From assembly GCF_019175385.1 (NCBI RefSeq), contig NC_083337.1, positions 164,747,713 to 164,811,712 of the forward strand: a stretch of DNA of 64,000 bases, written 5' to 3'. Made by a program: the position numbers and the translations under genes. The notes beneath the pieces were generated by a model. It was not told where the DNA came from, did not search any database, and saw only the letters and a program-made list of their open reading frames with translations. Each line of letters begins with the position of its first letter. Position 1 is the stretch's first letter. Shown one piece after another: positions 42,848-55,831 of the stretch. This DNA comes from Lycium barbarum. Taxonomy: Eukaryota; Streptophyta; Magnoliopsida; Solanales; Solanaceae.

Positions 42848-43440
42848 TAGGGGTATCAAATAGGCGGGTTGGGCTGAAATTGACCCAATTAAAATGGGCT
42901 TAGGTAATAAATGGGTTGGGCTAACATTGGCCCAAAAGTTACTTGGGCTGAAATGGGCTAAAAATGGGTTGGGTAATGACCCGCCCAACTTGACCAGTTT
43001 TTTTGAATGATCTATTTTCTAGAAAAACATTTTTCGAGAAAAATATTTTTCTTGAAAATTATTTTCGCGGATTTTTTGTGAAAAATATTTTGAGGAAAAC
43101 ATTTTCCGTGGTAAATATTTTCAAGAAAAACACATTTTTCGTGAAAAATATTTCCCTTCATATTAAACATACCACAACCTTATAAGATACATGATACAAG
43201 AAAAGTGTATACATAAAAAAAAAAAAAAAGTAAATCTCAAGTAATAAATCCAAATTTAAGTAAATCTTAAAAATGAACTAGAATTGGACTAACATTGGGC
43301 TAAGTTGGAGATCACTTTAAAATGGGCTATGTTGGGTTGGGCTAAAATCATCCCAATATGAAATTATCTTGAACCCAACCCATAGAATTTTGGGCGGATT
43401 GGGCGGGCCATCACCTTTTGAGTCAAATTTGACCCCCCTA
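42848..43440. mobile_element. hAT-type non-autonomous element, 8-bp target duplication
   Basis: Flanked by CCTGTACT (42840-42847 and 43441-43448). The ends TAGGGGTATCAAAT and ATTTGACCCCCCTA are inverted repeats. GGGTTGGGCT-type motifs at both ends and a TTTTCGAGAAAAATATTT-rich centre. Same family style as 29622-30273. Confidence 0.85.
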
Positions 43441-43609
43441 CCTGTACTACACGTGAAATGGAAAAATGCAGCAAACTGTGTTACTTTAATAACATACAAT
43501 TTAATATGAAAATGCTCTTTAACCCTACAGTATCTAATATCGTCAACTCGCGCCGAGCAAATCACAATTATACCTATATCAAAAATCACTCAATGCATGC
43601 ACATGTGAT

Positions 43610-43760
43610 TTTTTATTTCACATAAAATTTAAATATGTTTGAACAGATGTTTTGGCTCTTCTAAAATTATCATAAATCATATTTTTATTTCAGATAAAAT
43701 TTAAATATGTTTGAACAGATGTTTTGGCTCTTCTAAAATTATCATAAATCATATCAAAAT
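43610..43760. repeat. 72-bp tandem duplication, nearly perfect
   Basis: AAAATTTAAATATGTTTGAA...TTCTAAAATTATCATAAATC occurs at 43624 and again at 43696, almost without differences, so the duplication is young. Confidence 0.9.
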
Positions 43761-43819
43761 GTTCATATCCCATTCATACAATCATGTAAATTAGGTGTGT
43801 GCATCGTTTGAATAAACTA

Positions 43820-44245
43820 GATTCAAATTAAAACGTTCTTTACAGAAAGTTTCTTTCTCCAACGATGGTAAATTCCAATTCCTCTTCATCCGATGAAGGA
43901 AACCAAGCGCTAAAGGAGTGGAGGCTATGGTGATCTTGTGGTGCTTTGGCAAGCAACAATGAGGCTGTGGTGTCACTGTGGAGGAGGAAGAGGCGGAGCC
44001 AGATCTGGCCGGAGAGAGGCACCGAAAAGAGGGAAAGTTATTTGGCAGGAGAGAGGGAAATGTATTTGGCCAGAGAGAGAGGGGTGAGGGAGAAATAAGT
44101 CATAGAATCTAATGTATTTGGTATAGCTATGATAGGTAAATTGAAAATTCAATGAAGCTATGAAACATAATTAAATTAAATTAAATAGTACTAACTATGA
44201 ATGCCTCTTAGAGTTAGCTATGCCAAGTAAATATTCCTTAAAATT
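43820..44245. repeat. Dispersed element copy with Ser-rich frame (partner at 63390)
   Basis: It aligns with 63390-63870: GTTCTTTACA(G/A)AAAGTTTC, AATTCCAATTCCTCTTC-type text, GGCGGAGCCAGATCTGGCC and the right end GAGTTAGCTATGCCAAGTAA. The frame after ATG reads MVNSNSSSSDEGNQALKEW and stops; the other copy reads further. The left end of this copy is truncated. Confidence 0.7.
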
Positions 44246-46835
44246 AATTACAATTACTTTTACAAACATTTGGCCACACTAGCCAGTCCAGCCACCTTCA
44301 TGAGGCCGTTAGCTGCAGCGGTGGGCAGAATAACTTCGGGTTCATTCTTTTTAGCCCAAACCCTTTATCTAGCAAGTCGTTGGGTCAACTTCACTGATCA
44401 AGCCCATTAAAAAAAAAAAAAAAAATCTAAATAACCCACTTGAATACCTCATGATATTCCAATTTATACTTTTTCAAATTATGTTCAGATCTAAGTATCA
44501 TTGGGATTTGGATAAGAATGAGATAGCTGATTGAATTATCAAGAGACATTTATTTGAGTATCTTAATTCCCGTAGTAGCATACATGCTATGTTATTTTAC
44601 AAGATATGTCTGCATATAAGTAGGTGCTCATTTTTAATAAAATGCCAGCATTATGTCCCACAGGAGCCATATAACTATAAATGTGTAAACTTTCAGCTCT
44701 TTCTTAGATAATTGATGGTCTCAATTAACTTGATAAGGAATTCTTATCCATAAAGTCTCTCCCCACTCTTCCAATTTATCCTTGTCATGTAGGGAGGATA
44801 ACATTAAAAAAAAATGTAAACATCCGATTGAAAATCTGCTAATGGACCCAAAATCAGATAAGTTCCTGTTCTTTTTATTTTATTATTTAGACCTATATGC
44901 TGATGAAATATAACATCTTCTCATCTTTTAATGCCCTGTTATTATCAATTGTAATTGCATGTTCTTACTGACAGTGGTGAATTTAGGATTTTAATTTTGT
45001 TAAGCATATTTAAGTAAAAAATAATTGGTGTCTAAAATCACAGGATTGGATATTGTTTGGGCTTTTAAGAAAATATCCACAAAAAAAAAATCGAGATATA
45101 TTTGACTAACTGGATTTGTAAGGTCACCTAGTCCTCATATGATATGATGATTGGGTTGCCAAATTTTTTATTTTACACCCTTTTTAACAAAAAATGTTTT
45201 TGGGGGTTAAAAAACAGTTAAACGTCAGCTAATTAATTATACTACAAACTAATCCTTCATATGATGATTTGACTTGGACCATTTGCACTTGTCTTGTAAA
45301 CGTGTGTTAATTCATTCATATCAACAGCTGAAAACCTTAAGTGAGATTAGTTCGATGAAGTAGGTATACTTGTTTTTATTAGGAGGATTCTCAACAGCCA
45401 TAGAACATGAACCGGTGGTTACATGAAACAAAAATATAAAGTCGACAAGTACTACTTAGGCCTCACCAATCAATTATTTCTAATTACGTACTTAATTACA
45501 GGTGTTGGTCCATTAATTAATTGTCTACAGTACTCTGGAGTTCTTGAATTAAGTTGGATTCACATTTGATCAGTTTTTTTTTTTTTTGTTACAATTTTTT
45601 TTTGAAGAGTTTTAGGAAAACTAATTGGAAAAAAATTCAAAAATGTTTTCAAGGCATGGGCACTGATTCATAGTTTCAACAAAGCAAATATTTTACCATT
45701 TCAATAGAAAAAAGTAAAGAGTTCACTTGTTATAAAGGAGTTATTGCACAAGAGTTAGAGAGCAGAAAATGCAAAAAAAAATGCTTTCCATGTTAATTAG
45801 AACATGAAGTCTATTTAATAGCAAGATGCAAATGCATTGCCGGTATAATGGTCGGCAAATGGCATACTCTGGGATTACATCAGCCCCTTCCACACTCGAC
45901 AGTTCACATTGACACACCGTACGAATTCAAGATAAGATTTCAACTCTATGAATTCAACTTTTAAGATTTTAGCATTAAATTTATTGTATTCTTAAAATTA
46001 CTGATTTAGAACTATTAAGTGTTTGTCACATTTTTAATATATTTATACACATAAGTTTATGTTCCTCATTGAAAGTACAATATTCAAATAAACCTAGCGG
46101 CACAATCTATACACCATCTGCCCCTGCTCCTTCCTTCCATCATTCAACTATTTTTATCCATGTTTACAAATGTGGATTGTATACCTTAAAAGTCTAGAAC
46201 GTACCCATTAAAGTCTAGAACTTTAATGCGTAAATGTGTACAGATGAATAAATATTATCATGAAAAAGCTCCAGTATAGTATGCTCAAGTCAAGATGGTA
46301 AATTTTGTCTCTATCTACGTTTGGCCCCCTTAATTTTAGGTACTAGAACTACATTTTACTTGTATAGAAAACAACGGAAAACAATAGAAAAAGGGGAAGG
46401 AAAAAAAGGAAATAACCTAAACTCTTGGACATGATTTTTTAGTGGATTTTTAGATGAAAAACAAGCAGCTGTCGAGTTGAGAAGCACGCCATCTCAAAGG
46501 ATCAATTCTGGTGAGCTGCCCACATGATATATGCTTCCAATGAAGTATGAACTCAATATAGTCACAAATTCTATAGCCACTATGTTGCCTCACTGTCACT
46601 TGCTTTTGCTTTGATCATCATAAGTTATACTCTAAACTACTCTATTATACCCACTACAGTAGTTCAAATATAGCAATGGAACAAATTAAATTTCACTCAG
46701 TGTTCACAAAGAATCAATAAATATTAATGTGTTTGCACATAATTTTATCACTTAATAATCATTAATTTTACAATATATATTTTTATTTTACTTTATTTTA
46801 TTCACATAATAAGTTAACATAATATGATATAAATA
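44246..46835. other. Intergenic, no gene seen
   Basis: Low-complexity and AT-rich DNA. Around 44985-45060 a short hAT-like fragment (GTGGTGAATTTAGGATTTTA) is possible. Nothing else supported. Confidence 0.5.
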
Positions 46836-46839
46836 ATGG

Positions 46840-47225
46840 GGCAAACTTACAGATATAACTACCTTATATGAGACTCTTACTATACGTAGCTACCATTTGT
46901 CAAATTACAATTCGTAGCTAATGTATTTGACTTGGTCAAATACACTCATCTCATATGTATTTGGCTGGGTTCGAACCTGGGAAGGAAGGGGCAAAGCCAC
47001 GCCCAATAACCACTTCATCCACTCCAACTTGATGATACATATGATGAAATACACTTAATACACTCAAAATATAAGGAGAAGAAGTTAGGAATATATAAGA
47101 AAAGTAATGTTATTGGCTGGGTTCGAACCTGGATTAAACCACTCCAACTTGATGTATTTTGATATAACTACGAATGGTAATTTATAAAATTCTTGTAGCT
47201 ACTAAATATAAATAAATTGAAAGAT
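46840..47225. mobile_element. Decayed element with ACTTACAGATATAACTACC end
   Basis: GGGCAAACTTACAGATATAACTACC at the left and an inverted TACGAATGGTAATTTATAAA...TAGCTAC at the right. Inside, GGCTGGGTTCGAACCTGG and CCACTCCAACTTGATG each occur twice. The left terminus resembles that of the element at 62752. Confidence 0.5.
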
Positions 47226-48098
47226 AATTATTATCAATATTTATCTTTTAGAAAAAGTTACACCAATTAAAATTTCTGAATGGTCTGGTTTTGTAGTACG
47301 TTTTTGTTATAGCAACGTTGCCATCGTACGCCGTCACTGAAACCTACAACTATGGGCAGACAATCACGACACGTTGACAACTTACGGACTTTCCAATCTG
47401 TAAATTGTGCATCAGATAACTAGAGCATTGATTTTGCAATGTGTCTTAGTATTTGCTATTCCACAGTAATTATTTATACTCTCAATTTTCCATTTGTTTG
47501 TTTATAGCTTGGATGGCGATAGAAGAATCTACGAGATGACTCTTTCTTTCTTTCATTTACTGGTCTAAATTAAATTAATAATGCTTTTAAATGATGAATT
47601 TAATTCAATTTACTGATGATTTAGAGATTTTTTACAGAATTGACATAATCAATCTTGCGCCAACATGGATTTCTAATACATATTTAGCCTAGTCTGACGA
47701 GGTTTAACATGCTACTTAACTTCCTTTTCAAATTACCCCTCGATTCTAAATAGTTTGATATAATTTGACTTTTATGCAATTAAAAATATTTGATAATAAT
47801 TGAAATTAATACGAGATCATTTTGAAGTTAATGTTGAATAATTAGTAGTCCCCACTACATGTGCAGATCTAAAGGAAAGCCTCAATCTTTCGCATTTATT
47901 CCCACTCTCTTTCACACATACAGTCATACACACACATTGTATTTGGACATTATCTCAAAACAAGGTATCAATGTATCCACATGCTTAGCTTAATTACCAA
48001 TAATCACGAAACGTGCACATAACAAACATCTTTAAATAGTAACATTTTTTAGGCGACTTATGGCGTCAATTGCTCCCCCTATCTCCCCTTAAAAAATT
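47226..48098. other. Intergenic, no gene seen
   Basis: No conserved frame or bounded repeat found. Confidence 0.5.
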
Positions 48099-48100
48099 TA

Positions 48101-48364
48101 CTCCATCCATTACATTTTAAGTGTCGTTTTAGCAAACAAAAAAATTGTCCTCAAATAACTGTTGTTTTAAAAATTCAAGACAAAGTTAGTAATTATTTTC
48201 AATTGTACCCATAACATTAAAGAAATATGCACAATCGTTAAGAGAAAAAATTAGTCTATCTCTATTTAAATATGGGTAACATAATAAACTGTACCTTGTA
48301 TCTGCTGTTTTTCTTAATGAGCGTAAAAAGATCTAAAACTACAGTTAAATTAGGACGGAGGGAG
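48101..48364. mobile_element. Stowaway (Tc1/mariner) MITE
   Basis: 264 bp, flanked by TA on both sides. The ends CTCCATCCATTACATTTTAA and AATTAGGACGGAGGGAG are the Stowaway consensus in inverted orientation. Confidence 0.85.
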
Positions 48365-48533
48365 TAGTAAAAAGTTCTTACTGTATTTAATACTTTGATT
48401 ATGTACGTGCCGAACCATTCAGAATGTTTATACCATTTCCATCATCTCTTGTATATTTCTGCCATTGTCTTTATACTTAAGTATTTAGTTCTATATTAAG
48501 CTATTCAAAGGAAGCCTTATCACTATGGATACG

Positions 48534-48780
48534 TACTAAAAAAAATATGTTTTTAGCGGCAATTAGTTAATGACAATAACTTAATTGCCGCTAATTATAT
48601 TCTAGAATCAATTATTACCAGCAATACCAAACTTTAGCCCTAACAATAAATGTCGCTAAAGGCTTTAGCGACCTTGGATCTAATGACATTTAACCAATTA
48701 CTGATAAATGTTTTTGTGGCAATAACTATTACCGCTAAAAGGAAAGTATATTGTCACTAAAAGCCTCTTTTAGTGTAGTG
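48534..48780. mobile_element. CACTA (EnSpm) MITE, 3-bp target duplication
   Basis: 247 bp, flanked by ACG (48531-48533 and 48781-48783). The right end CTTTTAGTGTAGTG is the complement of the canonical CACTACACTAAAAG; the left end TACTAAAAAAAAT is slightly decayed. Inverted AGCGGCAATTA and TTGCCGCTAAT motifs repeat inside. Confidence 0.85.
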
Positions 48781-49436
48781 ACGGAGTTTTAATAAAATTA
48801 TTTACTTGCTTTATAGTTTGTCATATCATTTGTTTTTTTTTTTTTAAGACGAGGTCAATGGGGCATTTCATTTGTGTTACTTCATTTTTTATCAGATTGT
48901 GGTGTAACCCAAACAAATGATTGTAGAGAGTTTCTCCCTTTAGAACCCACGTTTAAAAGCACAATAATTAGATGTGGTGTAAACTTTAGACCTCATACCC
49001 AACTGCTTGTGACGTGTGATTTGTAACGCCTATTTCTGGTATGACAAATCTCACTGCACAAGTAAAGTTTATTGTTAAGAAGCTTGAAAATTAAGGGACG
49101 ATAAGATTAAAAATTAGGTGTGATGGGTATTGGTTGGCTGAGAGCTACTACATCTATTCCCAGAAGGACCCAAAACAGAGAAATATTTCCCTAATACACT
49201 GAATTGCTTTGCAGCTCATGCATCACACCAAAGAGCAACCCCTAAGCATAGTATACTTAAAAAATGATTTTGAACAATGAATGACATTATGTCCTAATTA
49301 GTGATAGGACAGCGACCAAATTATGATTATCACAAAATAAAAAGATAAAATTAAAGGTATTGATACTGCGACAAAACATGAAATCTGTCACTAAATCATA
49401 GTACTAGAAAAGAAGAAACACATATAAGCAAGTTAA

Positions 49437-49697
49437 GAGCCCGTTTGAATTGGCTTATAAGTTGCTTATAAGCTGTTTTCAGTTTTTTTGAGTGTTTGTC
49501 TGACCAGCTTAAAGTCATTTTGTGCTTAAAATAAGCTCAAAAAAATAATTGGGCCCATTTGACTTAGCTTATCTAAAACAGTTTATAAGCTGAAAACAAT
49601 TTATAAGCCAAAAAAAATAAGTTAGACTACCCTAACTTATTTTTTTAGCTTATAATCGGCAAACAGCTTAAAGGCATAAGCCCATCCAAACAGGCTC
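49437..49697 (+). mobile_element. Tourist-like MITE, first of an inverted pair
   Basis: The ends are GAGCCCGTTTGAATTGGC and CCCATCCAAACAGGCTC. TAA lies on both sides (49434-49436 and 49698-49700). The TAA at 49698 is shared with the next element. Confidence 0.88.
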
Positions 49698-49700
49698 TAA

Positions 49701-49973
49701 GAGCCTGTTTGGATGGGCTTATACCTATAAGCTACAAACAGCTTATAAGCTAAAAAAAATAAGTTGGGGTAGTCTAACTTATTTTTTTTGGCTTATAAGC
49801 TGTTTTCAGCTTATAAGCTGCTTTAGATAAGGTAAGTCAAATGGGCCCAATTATTTTTTTGAGCTTATTTTAAGCACAAAATGACTTTAAGCTGGTCAGT
49901 CAAACACTCAAAAAAGCTGAAAACAGCTTATAAGCAACTTATAAACAACTTATAAGTCAATCCAAACGGGCTC
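49701..49973 (-). mobile_element. Tourist-like MITE, second of an inverted pair
   Basis: Same family as the preceding element in reverse orientation, flanked by TAA at 49698-49700 and 49974-49976. Together they form an inverted repeat of about 540 bp centred on 49699. Another copy is at 59955-60205. Confidence 0.88.
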
Positions 49974-49979
49974 TAAGTT

Positions 49980-50830
49980 GGTTCTTAGGTGAAAGAAACA
50001 AAGACAAGAAATTGTAATATACAGGTGGCATTCACATGGTATTGGCGATTACCCAACCCATCTTCCCTATCCATTTATATTTAATTTTATTGAAAAAGAA
50101 ACAACTGAACGAGCTCCTCGCTATTTTCTCACTACCTGTTTTCTGCTACTAGTGATCACAAAAACACACAGAAAGAACCTGATCCACAGGCTTTTTTGGT
50201 TATATATAGACATACAGAATATCAAAGGCACACTTACGAAAAATTCAACTGAATTCACTATTTTCGATATGAATTAAATACAAATATGCAAATCAAAATT
50301 TACAAAAATACAATATGTTCGGCGACAGAAATTTTAAAGATCGAATCTATTAAATTTGTATTGTGAATCCGTTTTTGACCATACTATAAATGTTATGGAA
50401 ACCCTCCTCTTACGTACTATCCCTTGTTTTTTCTTTTTGTGGGGTGACAATGTGTTATACACATCGCTTTCCACTCAAGAAATAACCAAAAAAAAAAAAA
50501 AAAATTAAAGAAGATATGGAAAATACTTCTATGTTTTTTATATATCCGTATCAGTAAATTTAAAAGATGCCCATCACTTCACTTTTCGTGAATGAAAAGC
50601 AACCATGAACACTAACCACTTAAAAGTAGTAAGAAACTTCAAATAAAGTAGATGAATCAACATTGGTGAAAACAACTTCTTCTCCCGAAAAGGATATATA
50701 CACAATCTACATTAAAATTCTTCATGAATAGTACTAACAATTATAAATAGCAATAACAATGATTGTAAAAATAATAATAATGACAAAAGTGTCAAAAAAA
50801 AAAAAAAAAATAAAACTGATCTCTTCCGTT
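49980..50830. other. 3' region of the zinc-finger gene
   Basis: Likely 3'UTR near 50700-50830 and intergenic sequence. No other gene or bounded repeat. Confidence 0.5.
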
Positions 50831-50833
50831 TAA

Positions 50834-51736
50834 CTAGTAATGACAATCCACCAAAGTAGCTGCCGAGAAAACGAAATTAGTATCTAGGTGATGATCATCT
50901 TCAGGTGACGCTGGCAAGTTCAGATCAAGCGATAAAAATATTTTTGGCTTCTCCTTTATCGAATTTTCATCATCATGTGATGAATCTGAAATATTGCTCG
51001 TTTCATGAACCATAACTTTGGTATTTGTTGTTGTAATTGTAGGTGGTCTATGTCTTCTCATATGACCACCCAAAGCTTGACCTGATGAAAATTCTGCCCC
51101 ACAAATTGAACACTCATGGATTTTACCTTTGTTGACTATTTCAGTAGAAATTGATGGCGTAATAATCCTATTAAATTTCTCTTCTTGTTGTTGATGAGTA
51201 TGATGATGATCTTGTGATTGTGAAGTAGAATCAGCCGTTGATTTTTTCTCTTCGGTTTTGATTTTTTTGTGACTTGTTCTATGTCCACCAAGTGCTTGAA
51301 AAGATGGGAAAGTTCTGTTACAAGTTTTGCACTCGTAGACATAGAATCCAGCTTTTGATCCAGTGGTTGTTGTGGCCATCTCTGTAAATTTCCGGCTACT
51401 TATTTTGACCATCTTACGTTCATGAGTACTACTTTCCACTTGTAGTTTCTTGCATCGGTGGCCACTTTGTGCTAATAGAATTAAACAATTAGCCATATCT
51501 TCATCTTCCTCTGTAGTACTACTGCTAGTTGATATTTGAGTTGTAGAAGTAGCTGCTGAATACTGAATTGATGAAGAATAATTATAAACATCATCGCCGC
51601 CACTTGCACCGCCAGCCACGTCACCGGTTGATGACGTGGAAGCGACCATCGCTACCGCCATGAACTGACGTGGCCGCTTACTACGCTTCCCTTTGAACAC
51701 TAACGTGCGATCAAGTGAGTCTTCTGAGAATTCCAT
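50834..51736 (-). CDS. ZAT5: C2H2 zinc-finger repressor, ZAT5-like (C1-2i)
   Basis: An intronless 300-residue protein with the full C1-2i layout. Basic B-box FKGKRSKRPR (14-23, nuclear localisation); Leu-rich L-box MANCLILLAQSG (81-92); two plant-specific zinc fingers with QALGGH (C136/C139/H152/H156 and C209/C212/H225/H229) separated by about 52 residues including a His/Gln-rich linker; and an EAR repression motif LSLDLNLPA (268-276). C1-2i proteins bind DNA through the QALGGH helices and recruit corepressors through the EAR motif, typically in stress or developmental responses. The N-terminus (MEFSEDSLDRTLVFKGKR) and C-terminal extension match the ZAT5/ZAT18 branch best; the orthologue is not certain. 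Start: first ATG after a 5'UTR, with a TATA box upstream. Intact. Confidence 0.93.
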   Translation of the reverse strand: MEFSEDSLDRTLVFKGKRSKRPRQFMAVAMVASTSSTGDVAGGASGGDDVYNYSSSIQYSAATSTTQISTSSSTTEEDEDMANCLILLAQSGHRCKKLQVESSTHERKMVKISSRKFTEMATTTTGSKAGFYVYECKTCNRTFPSFQALGGHRTSHKKIKTEEKKSTADSTSQSQDHHHTHQQQEEKFNRIITPSISTEIVNKGKIHECSICGAEFSSGQALGGHMRRHRPPTITTTNTKVMVHETSNISDSSHDDENSIKEKPKIFLSLDLNLPASPEDDHHLDTNFVFSAATLVDCHY

Positions 51737-51846
51737 TAAGACAAAAATTGAGAGAATTGTAGTGAAGGAAGTGAAAAAGAAGAGAAAAGTGATGTGAAGG
51801 AATAGAGAGGGTGGTGTGAGATATCAAAGTGCTTTTGTTAGTTGTG

Positions 51847-51854
51847 TATATATA
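51847..51854 (-). promoter_or_regulatory. TATA box of the zinc-finger gene
   Basis: TATATATA about 110 bp upstream of the ATG, in sequence reading ACACACAATATATATACAC on the minus strand. Consistent with a core promoter. Confidence 0.6.
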
Positions 51855-51989
51855 TTGTGTGTGTAGTGAATGGTATGAAATATGTTTGGACAGTCAAAAT
51901 ACCAACCTAGAGTTAACTAGTGGATGAAATTAATGAATGAGTTTTCAAGTCTATTGGCCAACCAATTTTGCCTAATTCCCCTACTAAGA

Positions 51990-54310
51990 AATAAAGTGTC
52001 TTTTAACAAAATAGTAGAATCCTCATTTGCACTGCACTCCCTTTTACTACAATTTCCTAGATTAGCATGACAAACAACTTTTATTTGGTGTCAACTAAAT
52101 TTGAAATTGTGTCTAAAAATTTAATATTAGGGTAAAACGCTTTTTATATAAGGCGATATCATACACATGGATCGAATCCGATATCTCTAGTTAAAAATAG
52201 AAAAATACTTAACACTCCAACGCAACACTAGGTGGTTGCATGACAAGCAGCTAAAGTATCGTATTTCCTAACTTCTCTATATATCCTTGAAATCACTTTT
52301 CTTGAATTTACAGAAAAATAATTAAGTTTCAAACGATTTTCTGTGGTGTATATCAAGTAAGGTATAAATATGGTTATGACTATCAGAATAACATTAGCTG
52401 AATGTAATTTATTAGAGCTGAGATCTGCTCCTAGTGCCATGTATAGAGACAAATTGTCATCCTTTGCTAAATTATATTTATGAAGAAGGTGAAATGTATA
52501 TATATTTATGAAGAAGGTGAAATGTATATACTTTAATTTGGACATAAGTTCAAGTGGTTACTACGCACTAAAAAGGTGAATGAACGAGTTAAGCATTAAA
52601 AAGGAATTGTCATAACTGAAAAGAAAAACAGAAAACAAAATAAAGAGAAGTAAGACGAAAGAAAAGTAAAAATACAGACAGAACATGAAGGAAGGTTGGT
52701 GATAGCTTGAAGTTTGGTTTCCACATTACCTTCTTTTCTTTTCCTTTATATTATATATTTTCTTATTTGGTCTTGTTAATTTATTATGGCTAACCAATTT
52801 GCCAGCGAAAGTCACGAAGCAGATTCCAGTATCAAAGCAAGTGAGGATTGCACGTCAAAAGCACACTCCACCTCTCTAATTCCATAGTCTTCTTAGACTC
52901 AAAGGAAAGTAGTGTGAGCTAGTAAGGCAAACCACCTAGATTCGATTGGCTTTCAAGCAAACCCTTCATTTATTTTTCTTAATTATGTGTGCGCTGATAC
53001 TGTATAAATTTCTTATATAACGAGTTGTTAGGTTGACTTACAACTAACATGTAACTTTTTATGACAAACTTAATAAGCTAAAACCGAAAAAAGTAACAAT
53101 CACCGTTATATCTATCCAGTTAAATTTTATAATAATAACATACCAATGTAATCTCACATGGTGGGATCTGAAGAGGGTAGAGAGTACCAAGACCTTACTT
53201 CTACGTTGGAAGTGAAGAAGTAAGGTAAAATATTATAGAAAGCATGACAAAACATTCTTAACAATAACTACAACAAAGTAATATGCGATAATCCAAGTAC
53301 AAGAAACAACATATTATAAAAAAGATCGAAGGGCAAGAGACTACATGAATAATGCTACGACTTACTAGTATGAAATGGTAAGCAAGACAAAGCTCTACTA
53401 CCTAACAACTTTCAATCTATCTATTCAAATTTTATTTAGTTCAATTGTTTTTTTTATAGTATTAGAGTATCAGTGTATAACTAATTAAGAAAATTGAATC
53501 TCCACCGCCAGATCTCTCGCTTGCTTACTCTACCCACTCTTCCTTTCCCTTTAAAACCTGAATGGTGGTCATCCACTATTAGGCCACTCAAGCATGACTA
53601 TTTCAAGCTTGGACTCAATTTGAACAATTAGTTTTCATTTTTTTTGTTTTTAAGTTGGTGTTCCGTATCTACTTTACAATCCCGATTAATCTGAATTCGT
53701 GCCACATAAGATTCATTAGAAAAAAAAGCATACCCTGATTTTTTGTATTCCCATAACTAATTTCACACTACTCAGATAATACTAGATATAATTTGTACCT
53801 TGTGCCTTTTCTTGAATGAAAGTAGAGAAAAAACATTTATGGGTAAGATTATGTAGATGGAGTCGTGACTATTGAGAGCTTTAGATCTCCACGTGTCCAT
53901 GTCTCTATCACTTTCATGTCTAACATATACAAATAAAAAAGATATATGCAAAGCAAGAATAAGGAGTTGTAGGGACACTAGTAGAGTGGTGGTGACCGTG
54001 TCAAGTGGGATTAGTAGTAGTGTATGAATGAGAGAACTGTAGACCATACAGGTACCTTTCCTTCATATTCATATATATTCATATGGACACAAATTTAAAC
54101 TCGTGAGTTATGGATTTAATGTGTGCTTACTCGCTCCTAGTGGCTGGCATGTTCACAGTTCGATCACTTACTACAAAGGTGGAATGCCGAATTTAGTTTT
54201 TGTTTGGTCTATTGGTTACGTTATGAATATATTCTTCTATTTTCTATTTTCTCAAAACATTGTACTCTTAGTATTCAAATGTAAATATCTGGGAAATATA
54301 TGATGCAATA
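51990..54310. other. Intergenic; small repeats only
   Basis: No supported gene. 52475-52530 is a 28-bp direct repeat (TTTATGAAGAAGGTGAAATG, two copies). 53150-53230 resembles the 3' half of a nightshade SINE (GGTGGGATCTGAAGAGGGTA). The minus-strand frame at 53772-54047 has no recognisable motif. Confidence 0.5.
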
Positions 54311-54319
54311 GCTCGCATT

Positions 54320-54422
54320 TTACGTCTATCGGAAACCTCTCTACCTATCAAGGTAGGAGTAAGATTTGCTACACTCTATCCTTCTTAGACTCCACCTGTG
54401 AAACTACACTGGATAATGTTAT
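54320..54422 (-). mobile_element. SINE-like repeat fragment
   Basis: On the minus strand: TCACAGGTGGAGTCTAAGAA, then TACTCCTACCTTGATAGGTAGAGAGG, the pattern of a common nightshade SINE 3' region. Its distal end is interrupted by the hAT element at 54423 and resumes at 55832. Confidence 0.55.
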
Positions 54423-55823
54423 CAGGGGCGGATTTACTAAGGGCCGAGGGAGTGCCACGCCACCCGCAAGCTTCAGCGGAAATTGTATATATATGTATTT
54501 ATATGTATGAAATAGTACTAATAAAGAACTTGCCACCTGCATTAACAAATGATCCCGTAGTGCCAGTGGCAAAGAGCCAAAAGAACCACAGTGGCAATGC
54601 GGGTTCGAACTTGGCTGTCACTTGTTTTTTAATTTTTTGTTTGCTGGATCAAATAAATAGCACACAGTCACTGTAACCTTCACAAATTTATGAGCCCATA
54701 CACGGTAGTAACCTCTACATATTTAGGAATCCATTATTATCTAGTATGACTATGAATTGTAGCTTTTGCATCTAAGTATGAAATATAAAATATATTCTAA
54801 TTAAATGAGATTGGTGTAACTAACGAGTAATGGGTATGATTGATGTTGTTGTTAGTAACCTGCTTTTGTTACTTTTTTTTTTTTGGCTTAAGCTGTAAAT
54901 TTGAATTAAAGATATTTATTTGAGTATCACTTACTAATTTCATATGTTTGATTTGTAAAAAGCTCCTACGGTTTAGGACTTAGATTATGAGCAAGAGAAA
55001 AATTGATGATTTCAAAAGTAAATAGAAACCAATTCATTTCAAAGACGCTTAAGGTGGTAAAATAGTTGCCTCATTTGAACCACAATATGATATATTATCT
55101 ATTTTATCATGTATTGTTCGTTATATTGCAAAGTAAAAGGAATAGAGTAATCAAAAGGATTATATGAGAGAAAAGAAAACGATTATTTAAAATTTTATAT
55201 AGTTTGATTTCGTTAATATTTCAAAATAACTAAATGTAAAAGATAAAATGGAAGTAATGATATTAAGGATTGCCAAAATGGGTAGAACTTGAAATTTTTC
55301 TTATCAATATTAGTGAGCATTTTCTGGTTAAAATATTTTGTTAAGTTAATTTAATCTAAGCCTAAAATAATATATGAGTCAATCATCTAATGATACACTT
55401 GATCAGAAAATGAAAAAAATGTGTAAGGAAGAGCAGCTGAATACATGAGCTTTATTCTCTTTCTTTATCTTTTTTTTCCTTAATGCTTCGTAACTTGTTT
55501 TAATTATTAATTATATTATTATGGTTGCCTATTTTTATTTATTAATTCTTAACTTATTGTCTCTTGTTAATTATTTAATATAAAAATTTAAATTAATACT
55601 ATAAGTTTCCTATTCCAAAAATTTCTCTCTCCGATCATAACAAAAACCCTTGTTTTGCCAAGTTGGAGTATATTTTTTCGTTTTCTCGGTTTATTTCTAG
55701 TATAAATCGAAAGACGAATAACCCGATCCTAAGCCCAAGATCATCAAACCGACCAAATGCTTATTCTATTTGGATTCAAAAAACTGTGGCACCCGGAACC
55801 TCAAAATCCTGGATCCGTCTCTG
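54423..55823. mobile_element. hAT non-autonomous element, 1.4 kb, 8-bp target duplication
   Basis: Flanked by AATGTTAT (54415-54422 and 55824-55831). The ends CAGGGGCGGATTTACTA and TCCTGGATCCGTCTCTG are inverted repeats. The interior is AT-rich with no transposase. The 92-codon frame at 54398-54676 crosses the border and is not a gene. Confidence 0.85.
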
Positions 55824-55831
55824 AATGTTAT

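Noticed and set aside
50834..51342. Minus-strand 68-codon frame inside the zinc-finger gene
   Set aside because: Out-of-frame shadow of the ZAT5-like coding sequence.
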